The notes beneath the pieces were generated by a model that was not told the origin of the DNA, did no database searches, and saw only the letters and a program-made list of their open reading frames with translations. The translations under genes and the position numbers were made by a program. A stretch of 64,000 nt of DNA from an uncultured Aquimarina sp. (lineage in GTDB: Bacteria; Bacteroidota; Bacteroidia; Flavobacteriales; Flavobacteriaceae): assembly GCA_947498775.1 (NCBI GenBank), contig CANMLL010000006.1, positions 62,001 through 126,000 on the forward strand, given 5' to 3'. Positions 27,665 through 36,004 of this stretch are shown here, piece after piece. The first letter of the stretch is position 1. Each line of letters starts with the position of its first letter.

Positions 27665-27770
27665 TGGTTAGTGATTAGAAAGCTAAAACTTCTAAAAAGT
27701 TTTAATCCAAATTTAACGTGACTCGGTCTAAATTACATTGACAATCATTTTCTTATAATATTTATGCGTC

Positions 27771-27850
27771 CCTTCTCCCTCTGGGAGAAGGTTAGGATGA
27801 GGGTTTTTATAGTAGTAGCCCTCACCTTAATCCTCTCCCAGAGGGAGAGG
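27771..27850. repeat. Long inverted repeat of CCCTCTGGGAG type
   Basis: Arms 27771-27803 and 27819-27850 are near-perfect complements around a 15-nt loop, and each arm has its own small palindrome (CCTTCTCCC-TCT-GGGAGAAGG). This CCCTCTGGGAGAAGG...GATGAGGG sequence is a widespread bacterial dispersed repeat. It lies between the M14 gene (+) and the MEST-like gene (-) and could terminate both. The rest of the 271-bp gap is AT-rich. Confidence 0.8.
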
Positions 27851-27935
27851 AAACTCAAATATCTCATTAATAGATCTTTATCATAATATTTAAATTTATT
27901 TTATCCAGAACTCACGTTAAATTAGGACTAAAAAA

Positions 27936-28811
27936 CTATCTGGACTGTATTGTTTTTCTAAACTCATAGTAATGATAGAGCACCTCATCAGGCGCTTCCA
28001 CTTGGGGATAATGTCCTATTTCTTCAAGAACAACAACATCGGCATTGGGTACTATTTCTTTGTAAAATTCTGCCATATGTTTTCCCGAAATAGGATCAAA
28101 TCCCCCATCTATTAGTCTTTTTGGCATTTCTGTATATTGTATTGCCTCACGCCACCTTATTTTATATGTATCCCTTTCTGCCAGGTATTTAATGAGTTTA
28201 GGGATCACATTTTTACCAGAATTATAAGCTACTACTTCCCAAAACTCATCTATTTCTTGATCACTTGGCTGCGTACTTTTGCCAAAGATTTTTTTGAAGT
28301 TCTTTGCCAGCGTATTTCGGCCCATAAAATGTTTCAGGATATTACCAAATGGGGTTAATAAAAGTTTCTGAGTTATTGTGGGAAAGTTGGTTTCAGGAAA
28401 CATCCCTCCATTTAAAAAACAAACCGATTTGATCTCAAACTCATATTCTGAATTATCTTTTGATCTGGCCAACATTTCTTGTACCACGGTATCACCATAA
28501 TCATGAGCAAGAATATGAAAGGAAAAAAGATTTTTTTGTTTAAGAAACGTTTCCCATAAATCTGCTTGTGCCGAAATAGTGTATTTATAATCCCAGGGTT
28601 TTGAAGAAAAACCATACCCCATCATATCCAGTGTATATACCCTATATTTTTCTATAAGAGCGCTCCAGATTTTACACCAATCACAAGAGGCTGTAGGAAA
28701 ACCATGAACAAGAATCAAGGGTTCTCCGCTCCCAGACTCTTTATAAAATATTTGATATAGATCTTTATATTCAAGATAAGAACCCGAGTTTTTCCAATCT
28801 TCTAATGTCAT
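27936..28811 (-). CDS. MEST-like alpha/beta hydrolase with Asp nucleophile
   Basis: A 291-residue alpha/beta hydrolase. Oxyanion motif HGFPTASCDW, nucleophile elbow ILAHDYGDTVVQE (Asp where most hydrolases have Ser, as in epoxide hydrolases and haloalkane dehalogenases), and a late His in EEIGHYPQVEAP. The phrase HDYGD and downstream LNGGMFPETNFP match the vertebrate protein MEST/PEG1 unusually well. ATG at 28809-28811 is preferred; it follows the Mpo1-like stop codon after one base, so the two genes are co-translated. Substrate unknown; the lipid-related neighbour suggests a fatty acyl or epoxide compound (inference). Confidence 0.88.
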   Translation of the reverse strand: MTLEDWKNSGSYLEYKDLYQIFYKESGSGEPLILVHGFPTASCDWCKIWSALIEKYRVYTLDMMGYGFSSKPWDYKYTISAQADLWETFLKQKNLFSFHILAHDYGDTVVQEMLARSKDNSEYEFEIKSVCFLNGGMFPETNFPTITQKLLLTPFGNILKHFMGRNTLAKNFKKIFGKSTQPSDQEIDEFWEVVAYNSGKNVIPKLIKYLAERDTYKIRWREAIQYTEMPKRLIDGGFDPISGKHMAEFYKEIVPNADVVVLEEIGHYPQVEAPDEVLYHYYEFRKTIQSR

Positions 28812-28812
28812 A

Positions 28813-29277
28813 CTATTTCTTTCCAAACATTTTTTGAATAACCCATGCCGGGCCAATCAATAAAAACTGAAGGTCTTCTAGAAAAGATGGTTTTTTCCCT
28901 TCTAACTTATGTCCATAAAACTGCCCTATCCAAGCAATAGCAAAAATAGCAATAGATACTATCCATAAAGGAGCATAAAGACCAATATAGTAGTTGGCAA
29001 TAATACAAAATGCCGAAAAAACCAAAATTTGTATGGCCATTTTTACAGATAGCCGTACATAGAAGAACAGCACCAATAGTAAAACCAGAAAAGCCCAATT
29101 TTCAATAAAAGGGTTATCTCCAGGTACAATCGATATTAAAAAACCATTAGGGATGCTCATCAAAAGTCCAACAATCGAAAAAAATATTGCAGGTACACAA
29201 ACAAAATGAATTACAATATTTGTTTTGTTTTGATGGCTTACTGCATACTCTTTAAACCATGCATCTAAAGTTTTCAT
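28813..29277 (-). CDS. Mpo1-like (DUF962) membrane protein
   Basis: The 154-residue protein has four membrane helices and the DUF962 signature: KEYAVSHQNKTNIVIHFVCV at the N terminus and WIGQFYGHKLEGKKPSFLED towards the end, which carry the conserved histidines. Yeast Mpo1 is an iron-dependent dioxygenase that shortens 2-hydroxy fatty acids by alpha-oxidation. The gene is directly followed, after one base, by the MEST-like hydrolase, which may act on related lipids. Confidence 0.9.
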   Translation of the reverse strand: MKTLDAWFKEYAVSHQNKTNIVIHFVCVPAIFFSIVGLLMSIPNGFLISIVPGDNPFIENWAFLVLLLVLFFYVRLSVKMAIQILVFSAFCIIANYYIGLYAPLWIVSIAIFAIAWIGQFYGHKLEGKKPSFLEDLQFLLIGPAWVIQKMFGKK

Positions 29278-29369
29278 AAATACTAAATTTTGATGTAACT
29301 AAGATAGTATTTTTTAGACTTATTTATAAAGAAAAATTGTAATTTGGAACTTTAGAAAAATAGAAAAAT

Positions 29370-29927
29370 ATGGCTCGCACACCTTCAAAAATGTTACCGT
29401 TAGGCACTATTGCACCAGAATTTAATCTGGTTGACACAGTTACTAAAAATAAGTTTTCTTTGAAAAGCGTAAAAGGAGAAAAAGGAACCGTGATTATGTT
29501 TATTTGTAATCATTGTCCGTTTGTTATTCATGTAAATGAAGAAATTGTAAGAGTGGCCAATGATTATCGGGCTCAGGGATTTGGTTTTGTTGCTATTAGT
29601 AGTAATGATGTTAAGAAATACCCTCAGGATTCTCCCGAAAAAATGTGGAAAACAGCTCAAAAAAACAACTATACGTTTCCGTATCTTTATGATGAAACCC
29701 AGGAAGTCGCCAAAGCGTATGATGCAGCCTGCACCCCAGATTTTTATTTGTTTGATGCAGAATTAAAGCTTATTTATCGTGGGCAACTTGATGATTCAAG
29801 ACCTGGTAACGGAATCCCGGTAAACGGACGTGATCTAAGACAGGCTCTGGACGCAGTTCTTCGTAATGCAGCAGTTTCTGAAGATCAAAAACCGAGTATT
29901 GGTTGTAACATTAAATGGAAAGAATAA
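29370..29927 (+). CDS. AhpC/TSA-type thioredoxin-fold protein (CNHCPFV)
   Basis: A 185-residue cytoplasmic protein without signal peptide. It has the redox motif C-N-H-C in MFICNHCPFVIHVNEE and the peroxiredoxin-like fold pattern (APEFNLVDTVTKNKFSLKSV; PDFYLFDAELKLIYRGQLDD). This subgroup is conserved in Bacteroidota and annotated as thioredoxin family; it probably reduces peroxides or disulfides. The GNAT gene follows at 3 bp, so they form an operon. Confidence 0.9.
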   Translation: MARTPSKMLPLGTIAPEFNLVDTVTKNKFSLKSVKGEKGTVIMFICNHCPFVIHVNEEIVRVANDYRAQGFGFVAISSNDVKKYPQDSPEKMWKTAQKNNYTFPYLYDETQEVAKAYDAACTPDFYLFDAELKLIYRGQLDDSRPGNGIPVNGRDLRQALDAVLRNAAVSEDQKPSIGCNIKWKE

Positions 29928-29930
29928 CAT

Positions 29931-30458
29931 ATGGATTCTGAAATCATCTTCAGGAAATGTTCAGAAAATGATATTGATAGTTTAGCAAAAATAAGTCAGC
30001 AATTTTATCCTGAACATTATACCCATATATGGAAAAACGAAGACCCTAGTTATTATATTAATCTAAGTTTTACTGAAAAAGCCTTCGCCAAGGATTTTAA
30101 AATTAAGAATATAGTTTATTTTTTAATTGAAAAGAATAGTAAGCGCCTTGGGCTATTAAAAATACGCAGGGACCAAGAAATCCAAGGGTACACCAAAACT
30201 GAAGCCCTTCAGCTAGAAAAGATTTATCTTTTAAAAGAATCAATCGGTTTAGGAATAGGAAAAAAAGGAGTTGATTTCACGAAAAACTATGCTATGAAGC
30301 TAAATAAAAAAGTAATCTGGTTAGATGTAATGACTACAAGTCCAGCACTTACTTTTTATCAGAAAAATGGTTTTATCACAGTCTCATTATATGAACTAGA
30401 GTACCCTGGTTTAAAAGATGGATATCGAGAAATGCAACGTATGTTACTAACTATTTAA
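29931..30458 (+). CDS. GNAT-family N-acetyltransferase
   Basis: A 175-residue acyltransferase with the acetyl-CoA-binding segment LLKESIGLGIGKKGVDFTKN (Q/RxxGxG/A-like) and the late strand LDVMTTSPALTFYQKNGF typical of GNATs. The acceptor is unknown. It follows the thioredoxin-fold gene at 3 bp and its stop codon overlaps the convergent YfiT gene by 4 bp. Confidence 0.85.
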   Translation: MDSEIIFRKCSENDIDSLAKISQQFYPEHYTHIWKNEDPSYYINLSFTEKAFAKDFKIKNIVYFLIEKNSKRLGLLKIRRDQEIQGYTKTEALQLEKIYLLKESIGLGIGKKGVDFTKNYAMKLNKKVIWLDVMTTSPALTFYQKNGFITVSLYELEYPGLKDGYREMQRMLLTI

Positions 30459-30970
30459 AGTTTGTCTATAATTTTTAAATGCGCCAAATGATGGTTTCCA
30501 TGCCAGGCATATATCCCAATATCTTCGGCCAAAGAAATGGTAACATTTCCTTCTGGATGGATAAAAGCTTTTTTGAGATCTTGATCAGACAGTCCCTTTA
30601 AAAAATACGCCCATTTGGCATGAAGCGCCGTTAAGAGATCCAATGACAAATCAATAGGAGCAGATTTTGTATCAAATAATTCTGCCCATAGTTGTTCATT
30701 ATAAGCTTTTATAACCGGCGTATCTTCGGTTAATGCCCATTTAAATCGAATATATCCATTATGGTGGCTATCATGGATATGGTGAATCACTTGTCTTGCG
30801 GTCCAACCACCATCGCGATATGATGTTTCGAGTTGTTTTTCAGTAAAACCAGATACCAGGTCAGCTATTTTTAAAGGTAATTTTTCAATATCTAATATCC
30901 ATGTATTGATATGTTCTGGAGTTATACTATCTGGGCATTCAAACTTTCCAATTGGATATCTAAGATTCAT
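30455..30970 (-). CDS. YfiT/DinB-family thiol transferase or metal hydrolase
   Basis: From ATG 30968-30970 the protein has 171 residues and the DinB four-helix fold, opening with MNLRYPIGKFECPDSITPEH as in Bacillus YfiT. Metal-binding histidines appear in VIHHIHDSHHNGYIRFK and AWHGNHHLAHL. YfiT relatives are putative thiol-S-transferases or zinc hydrolases. A TTG at 31003 would extend it into the preceding gene and is less likely. The gene lies 10 bp after the secreted-protein gene upstream. Confidence 0.88.
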   Translation of the reverse strand: MNLRYPIGKFECPDSITPEHINTWILDIEKLPLKIADLVSGFTEKQLETSYRDGGWTARQVIHHIHDSHHNGYIRFKWALTEDTPVIKAYNEQLWAELFDTKSAPIDLSLDLLTALHAKWAYFLKGLSDQDLKKAFIHPEGNVTISLAEDIGIYAWHGNHHLAHLKIIDKL

Positions 30971-30980
30971 ACGGTAAGTA

Positions 30981-31775
30981 TTATTCAACTTTTGCGTAGA
31001 CAAATTCTTCTTTAGAAAAAAGATCTACTAATGTAAGTATATTACTATTCAGGTCAAGAATTTTGTATCTATAAATACGATCATCCATTGGAAAAAAGCA
31101 TTCCAGAACACCTTCATCTATTCTTGTTTTTAATCGATTAGCAAACTTTCCTTCATAAAAATTAAACCGAATAGTCCCTTCAAAAATAATGTAATCTTCT
31201 GTATTTTGAACAAAAAGCCATTTTCCTTGTAGCGCATCGTAGGTATCTCTATTATAAAATTTATTATCCAGAAGAGCTTTCATTCTATTGGCATAGGCCA
31301 GGAAATCTTCTTCTAGAACCATTTCATCCATTGCATACCCGATTTCTTCCTTTTTTATTTCTTCGCCATTATCAAAATAATGTTTGGCTTCATATTTGGT
31401 AAAAGATCTCGAATAATCCGGTATTTTTTGTCCACTTGCAGTGGTAGTCATTAAGTATGGTCTTTGTTTATAATTTACATAAATTAATTGATCATTCCAG
31501 AAATAAAACGTAGTAAGCACATCAGCCTTTCTGGTACCTACTTTTCTTACAATTTTTTTGAGTCGTTCATGCTCATAAAATCCATTAAGCTCTGCACCAT
31601 GATCTGCCATCTTATCCAAAAATTCTTCTGGATCAAGGTAAAAGGTATCAAATTCTATGTAACCATCAATAAGTTCCATTTGATCTTTGATATTACTAAG
31701 AGCCTCTTCATTTTCTTGTGCTTTAGAAGAATGTATAGCATACAAAATAAGAAAGACGGATAATAGCTGTTTCAT
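30981..31775 (-). CDS. Secreted protein of unknown function
   Basis: A 264-residue protein with a signal peptide (1-19, ending SSKAQ). No family recognised. It is rich in acidic residues and aromatic strands (LTTFYFWNDQLIYVNYKQRP, EGTIRFNFYEGKFANRLKTR), with a lipocalin- or META-like beta feel in the last 80 residues. It precedes the yfiT-like gene by 10 bp and is probably co-transcribed. Its role is unknown. Confidence 0.8.
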   Translation of the reverse strand: MKQLLSVFLILYAIHSSKAQENEEALSNIKDQMELIDGYIEFDTFYLDPEEFLDKMADHGAELNGFYEHERLKKIVRKVGTRKADVLTTFYFWNDQLIYVNYKQRPYLMTTTASGQKIPDYSRSFTKYEAKHYFDNGEEIKKEEIGYAMDEMVLEEDFLAYANRMKALLDNKFYNRDTYDALQGKWLFVQNTEDYIIFEGTIRFNFYEGKFANRLKTRIDEGVLECFFPMDDRIYRYKILDLNSNILTLVDLFSKEEFVYAKVE

Positions 31776-31967
31776 ATTTTAGGGTATAGCAATTTTGGTT
31801 AAAATATTAATAAAAGTAACGGTTACCTATTTTTTTAACAAAATGATTTTTAGCAAAGTAAAAATAGCTAATGTTAAAATATATCTAAAATTTTAAATAT
31901 AAAAAATAAATATTAGTAATCTTTTTAACATACACTTAACAAAGAATACAACTATATTCTTTCTAAC

Positions 31968-31999
31968 AAAAAAAAAAAACCCTAAGTATTAATTTAGGG
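31968..31999 (-). terminator. Terminator after the cyclophilin-FKBP gene
   Basis: CCCTAA (31980-31985) pairs with TTAGGG (31994-31999); on the minus strand the stem is followed by eleven T. It lies 35 bp past the stop of the PPIase gene. The rest of the 31776-32033 gap is AT-rich. Confidence 0.75.
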
Positions 32000-32033
32000 A
32001 CTTTCGAAAAATATTTTGTTTCAACATTTGTTG

Positions 32034-32966
32034 TTATTTCACATCAACCAATTCAACATCAAAAATTAGTGTTGCATTGGGAGGAATTACCCCTCCTGCT
32101 CCTGTTTCTCCATATCCCAAATATGGCGGAATTACAAAACGAGCTTTATCCCCTACTTTAAGCAAAGCAATTCCTTCATCCCATCCAGGAATTACATGTC
32201 CCATTCCTAATGGAAAATCAATAGGTTGATTACGCTTATATGAAGAATCAAATACTGTGCCATCAGTCAAACTACCTTTATAATGTACAGAAACGGTCTT
32301 TCCTTTTTCTGCATTTGCTCCATCGCCATTTTGAAAGATTTTATAATGCAATCCGCTATCAGTTTTATCAAAACCTGCTGCAAGTTCTTCTAACAATTCT
32401 TCAGCTTTCTTTTTTGCAGCTACTTCTCGCTCTGCTTTTGCCCCGTTAAAGCTTCTGAAAGTCTCTACTGCATTAAATTTTTTTGCATCTGTACCAACTC
32501 TTATAATCTCTACAGTATCGATAACATCTCCTTGAGCAACAGTATTTACAACATCTTGCCCTTCTACTACTTTTCCAAAAACTGTATGCTTACCATCTAA
32601 CCAAGAAGTCTCTACATGCGTGATAAAAAACTGACTTCCGTTTGTTCCCGGACCGGCATTAGCCATAGACAATACTCCCGGGCCATCATGTTTTAAATCG
32701 GGATGAATCTCATCATCAAATTGATACCCTGGTCCACCAGCTCCTGTGCCTTGAGGGTCACCACCCTGGATCATAAAATCTGCGATTACTCTGTGAAATT
32801 TTAAACCGTTATAGTATGGTTTTCCTTGCGAGACAGCCTGATTTTCTATATTACCTTCAGCTAGACCAACAAAGTTTCCAACTGTTCCTGGTGTTTTTTT
32901 ATATTCTAGATTGATAAGGATTTCTCCTTTGGTTGTATTAAATTTTGCGTATAATCCGTCTTGCAT
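32034..32966 (-). CDS. Cyclophilin-FKBP fusion peptidyl-prolyl isomerase
   Basis: The 310-residue protein joins two unrelated proline isomerases: a cyclophilin at about 1-165 ([40 protein letters not shown]) and an FKBP at about 205-310 ([60 protein letters not shown]), linked by a charged helix. No signal peptide, so cytoplasmic. Dual-family immunophilins of this order are known from some Flavobacteriia and Treponema. It is transcribed alone with a good terminator. Confidence 0.93.
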   Translation of the reverse strand: MQDGLYAKFNTTKGEILINLEYKKTPGTVGNFVGLAEGNIENQAVSQGKPYYNGLKFHRVIADFMIQGGDPQGTGAGGPGYQFDDEIHPDLKHDGPGVLSMANAGPGTNGSQFFITHVETSWLDGKHTVFGKVVEGQDVVNTVAQGDVIDTVEIIRVGTDAKKFNAVETFRSFNGAKAEREVAAKKKAEELLEELAAGFDKTDSGLHYKIFQNGDGANAEKGKTVSVHYKGSLTDGTVFDSSYKRNQPIDFPLGMGHVIPGWDEGIALLKVGDKARFVIPPYLGYGETGAGGVIPPNATLIFDVELVDVK

Positions 32967-33159
32967 AGCACTATTCTTTTAAGCGTTTTAATTTTTGAGT
33001 TGCAAAGATAAGTAATTGGTGTTCTTTTATTAAATAAAAGCTTACTATTATATTCACTCCATTTTCTTTAACTCTAAGTATAAGAAAATTAACTTTTTAT
33101 ATATGAATAATTAAGAACGGAATTTTAATTTTAAAGTATAACTTTTAAAACCCAGTATC

Positions 33160-33336
33160 ATGTTAAAAAACATTTTAAAATTAAACGGAACAAGAATTAT
33201 CGAAAAATCGAAACAACAGCAAATTTCTGGTGGAAACACCAGATCATGCCAAGACAATCCTAAATGTTACAGTAACAGACAGTGTGGATATACTGGAGGC
33301 TGTACCAATTCAAACGGAAGGTGTAACTGCTATTAA
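33160..33336 (+). CDS. Double-glycine leader peptide with six-cysteine core (candidate bacteriocin or other exported peptide)
   Basis: A 58-residue frame from ATG 33160 to TAA 33334. The first 25 residues read MLKNILKLNGTRIIEKSK then QQQISGG, a typical Bacteroidota double-glycine leader of the ComC/bacteriocin-like type. Cleavage after GG would free a 33-residue core starting NTRSCQDNPKCY and ending GGCTNSNGRCNCY, with Cys at 30, 36, 42, 48, 55 and 57: three successive C-x5 spacings, then C-x6-C-x-C. Six Cys allow three disulfides; GGC-x6-C-x-C resembles a defensin gamma-core. A perfect-looking terminator begins 16 bp past the stop. No C39 peptidase-transporter or modifying enzyme is near. 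Function (antimicrobial, signal or other) is inference. Confidence 0.75.
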   Translation: MLKNILKLNGTRIIEKSKQQQISGGNTRSCQDNPKCYSNRQCGYTGGCTNSNGRCNCY

Positions 33337-33351
33337 GGCATTATATTGGAA

Positions 33352-33385
33352 AATAGGCTACTTTGATAAGTAGCTTATTTTTTTT
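33352..33385 (+). terminator. Rho-independent terminator of the six-Cys peptide gene
   Basis: Arms AATAGGCTACTT (33352-33363) and AAGTAGCTTATT (33368-33379) pair with one mismatch around a 4-nt loop, followed by eight T. Its position 16 bp past the stop shows the small gene is a transcription unit of its own. Confidence 0.85.
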
Positions 33386-33390
33386 AAAAT

Positions 33391-33442
33391 TGAAGTAGTT
33401 TCAACATGAAATAGATTTTCTAACGCATAAACCGGGTTTAAA
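33391..33442. repeat. Dispersed repeat family B, copy 1
   Basis: TGAAGTAGTTTCAAC, then a few differing bases, then ATTTTCTAACGCATAAA and CGGGTTTAA. The same order is found at 58913-58962 with about 85-90 percent identity by eye. The first bases resemble the family A end (TGAAGTGGTTTAAAC), so the two may be related. The rest of 33443-33559 holds nothing recognised. Confidence 0.6.
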
Positions 33443-33559
33443 ATCCTGATAATTAAAATTATAATGATTCAGATGGAATAGGCCCCACAGATTTAGTTTA
33501 ACTATTGATACAAAGAATTCGTTTCTCCCAGATTCATTTAACAAGATATCGAACTAGTA

Positions 33560-35767
33560 TTAATTCGCAACATCACTAATAAACTTGATACGATATAAAC
33601 GTAGCTCTTCATCATCATAATCACCATCAAACTCTTCTATAGCGGTGTCTATTTTATCACTTTCTGCCTCCAAAAAGTATTCATGAATCTCTTCTTGCTG
33701 ATCTTCATCTAGAATTTCATCAATCCAGTAGGCGATATTCAATTTGGTACCACTATACACTATTGCTTCCATCTCTTTTATAAAAGCAGTCATATTCATG
33801 CCTTTGGCAGCAGCTATATCATCCAAAGGTAGTTTTCGATCTACATTTTGTATGATATATAATTTAAGACCACTATTAGCTCCCGTACTTTTAACCACAA
33901 AATCATCGGGGCGCATAACATCATTTTCTTCTACATATTTTGCAATAAGCGTAACAAATTCTTTTCCATATTTTTTTGCTTTCCCTTCTCCAACTCCATG
34001 AACATTGCTACCTAATTCTTCTATTGTAATTGGATATTTCAATGCCATATCATCAATAGAAGGGTCCTGAAATACCACAAATGGTGGAACTCCTAACTTC
34101 TTGGCTACTGTTTTTCTTAAATCTCGTAACATTCCAGCCAATTTATCATCACCTCCTCCTTTACCGCCAGATTTTGATGCTGTTATTATAGAATCATCAA
34201 TTGCTTCATTATAAATATGATCCTCTGTCATCATAAAGCTTACGGGGTTATCGATGAACTTTTTTCCTTCTTCGGTAATTCTAATTACACCATAAGTTTC
34301 TATATCCTTACGCAAGTACCCAGCTACTAGCACCTGACGTACAAGAGCCATCCAATATTTACCATCTTTTGCACTACCACTTCCGAAAAAAGATTGTTTG
34401 TGTGTTTTATGAGAAATAATTAATGCATTACTTTTACCAATAAGTGTACTAACGAGATCCTTTGATTTATAAATTTCGCCTGTTTTACTAACCACCTCAA
34501 GCAGAAGTTTTACCTCGTCTTTAGCCTCGTTTTTTTTCTTGGGATTACGAACATTATCATCCATATCGGCTCCTTCGCCGTTTATCTCGTCAAACTCTTC
34601 TCCAAAATAGTGAAGAATGAATTTACGTCTGGAAATCGATGTTTCAGCAAAGGCAACAACTTCTTGCAGCAATGCATGCCCTATTTCTTGTTCTGCCACA
34701 GGCTTGCCGCTCATAAATTTTTCGAGTTTTTCGATATCTTTATATGCATAGTATGCAAGGCAATGTCCTTCTCCCCCATCCCGACCTGCACGACCTGTTT
34801 CCTGATAATAGCTTTCTATACTCTTTGGCATATCATGATGGATCACAAAACGTACATCAGGTTTGTCTATTCCCATGCCAAAAGCAATGGTAGCAACCAC
34901 TACGTCCACATCTTCCATCAGGAACATGTCTTGGTGTTTTGCCCTTGTTTTTGCATCTAATCCTGCATGATATGGCACTGCTTTAACTCCATTAACCTCT
35001 AGAGTTTGTGCAAGTTCTTCTACTCGCTTTCTACTCAGGCAATATACAATACCGCTTTTCCCGCTATTTTGTTTTACAAAACGGGTTATATCTGCATCAA
35101 CATTCTTGGTCTTTGGCCGTATTTCATAAAATAAATTGGGTCGATTAAAAGATGCCTTAAATGTTTGGGCATTACTCATCGCCAAATTTTTTAATATATC
35201 TTCTTGTACTTTAGGAGTAGCTGTAGCTGTAAGGCCTATAATGGGTATGTCTTCGCCAATTCTTCTAATTATATTTCGAAGGTTACGGTATTCAGGCCTG
35301 AAATCATGCCCCCATTCACTAATACAGTGCGCTTCGTCTACCGCAAGGAATGAAATTTCCTGGGATCTTAAAAAATCAACATATTCTTCTTTGGTAAGTG
35401 ATTCTGGAGCTACATACAACAGTTTAGTTACTCCATTAATAATATCGTCTTTTACTTTTTTTACTTCAGATTTATTCAAAGATGAATTTAATACATGCGC
35501 AATTCCTTCTTCTGAAGAAATACTACGTATGGCATCAACCTGATTTTTCATCAATGCAATCAAAGGGGAAACCACAATTGCGGTCCCTTTACACATTAAA
35601 GCAGGTAGTTGGTAACATAGGGATTTTCCTCCACCTGTAGGCATTATCACAAATGTATTTTGCTTTTCAAGAATACTTTGTATTACCTTTTCCTGCAGTC
35701 CTCTAAATTGACTAAATCCAAAATGCTTTTTTAGTGCACTTTGTAAGTCAGTTTCATTCAAACTCAT
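33560..35767 (-). CDS. recQ: ATP-dependent DNA helicase RecQ, without zinc-site cysteines
   Basis: From ATG 35765-35767 the protein has 735 residues. Helicase motifs: FRGLQEKVI, Walker A MPTGGGKSLCYQ, DEAH box AVDEAHCISEWGHDFRPEYR, motif VI QETGRAGRDGGEG; then an RQC region and an HRDC domain (GMLRDLRKTVAKKLGVPPFV), plus an extra C-terminal acidic part. Where E. coli RecQ has its four zinc cysteines, this protein has TSISRRKFILHYFGEEFDE and INGEGADMDDN, with none. A GTG at 35815 gives a longer frame but an unlikely start. It unwinds 3'-5' in recombination and fork repair. Confidence 0.93.
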   Translation of the reverse strand: MSLNETDLQSALKKHFGFSQFRGLQEKVIQSILEKQNTFVIMPTGGGKSLCYQLPALMCKGTAIVVSPLIALMKNQVDAIRSISSEEGIAHVLNSSLNKSEVKKVKDDIINGVTKLLYVAPESLTKEEYVDFLRSQEISFLAVDEAHCISEWGHDFRPEYRNLRNIIRRIGEDIPIIGLTATATPKVQEDILKNLAMSNAQTFKASFNRPNLFYEIRPKTKNVDADITRFVKQNSGKSGIVYCLSRKRVEELAQTLEVNGVKAVPYHAGLDAKTRAKHQDMFLMEDVDVVVATIAFGMGIDKPDVRFVIHHDMPKSIESYYQETGRAGRDGGEGHCLAYYAYKDIEKLEKFMSGKPVAEQEIGHALLQEVVAFAETSISRRKFILHYFGEEFDEINGEGADMDDNVRNPKKKNEAKDEVKLLLEVVSKTGEIYKSKDLVSTLIGKSNALIISHKTHKQSFFGSGSAKDGKYWMALVRQVLVAGYLRKDIETYGVIRITEEGKKFIDNPVSFMMTEDHIYNEAIDDSIITASKSGGKGGGDDKLAGMLRDLRKTVAKKLGVPPFVVFQDPSIDDMALKYPITIEELGSNVHGVGEGKAKKYGKEFVTLIAKYVEENDVMRPDDFVVKSTGANSGLKLYIIQNVDRKLPLDDIAAAKGMNMTAFIKEMEAIVYSGTKLNIAYWIDEILDEDQQEEIHEYFLEAESDKIDTAIEEFDGDYDDEELRLYRIKFISDVAN

Positions 35768-35943
35768 TAAATCTTTAACTTTTATATACCAATTAAATAA
35801 AAGACTCACTATCACTAAAATCTATTTCCCCAATTACAGATTCAGTGGATACTCTCGGTTTCAATTTTAGAATGCCAAATATAAGCAAAGCATAAATTAT
35901 TATGCTTTTTTTCAACACTATTTAAAATTAATTAGGTATTGTA

Positions 35944-35951
35944 TACCTTTG
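35944..35951 (+). promoter_or_regulatory. -7 promoter box for kdsD
   Basis: TACCTTTG matches TAnnTTTG, 53 bp before the TTG start of kdsD. Confidence 0.45.
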
Positions 35952-36004
35952 CGTAAATTAAAGATAATAAAATCTTTAATTATAACACGCAAATTTTTCA
36001 AATT

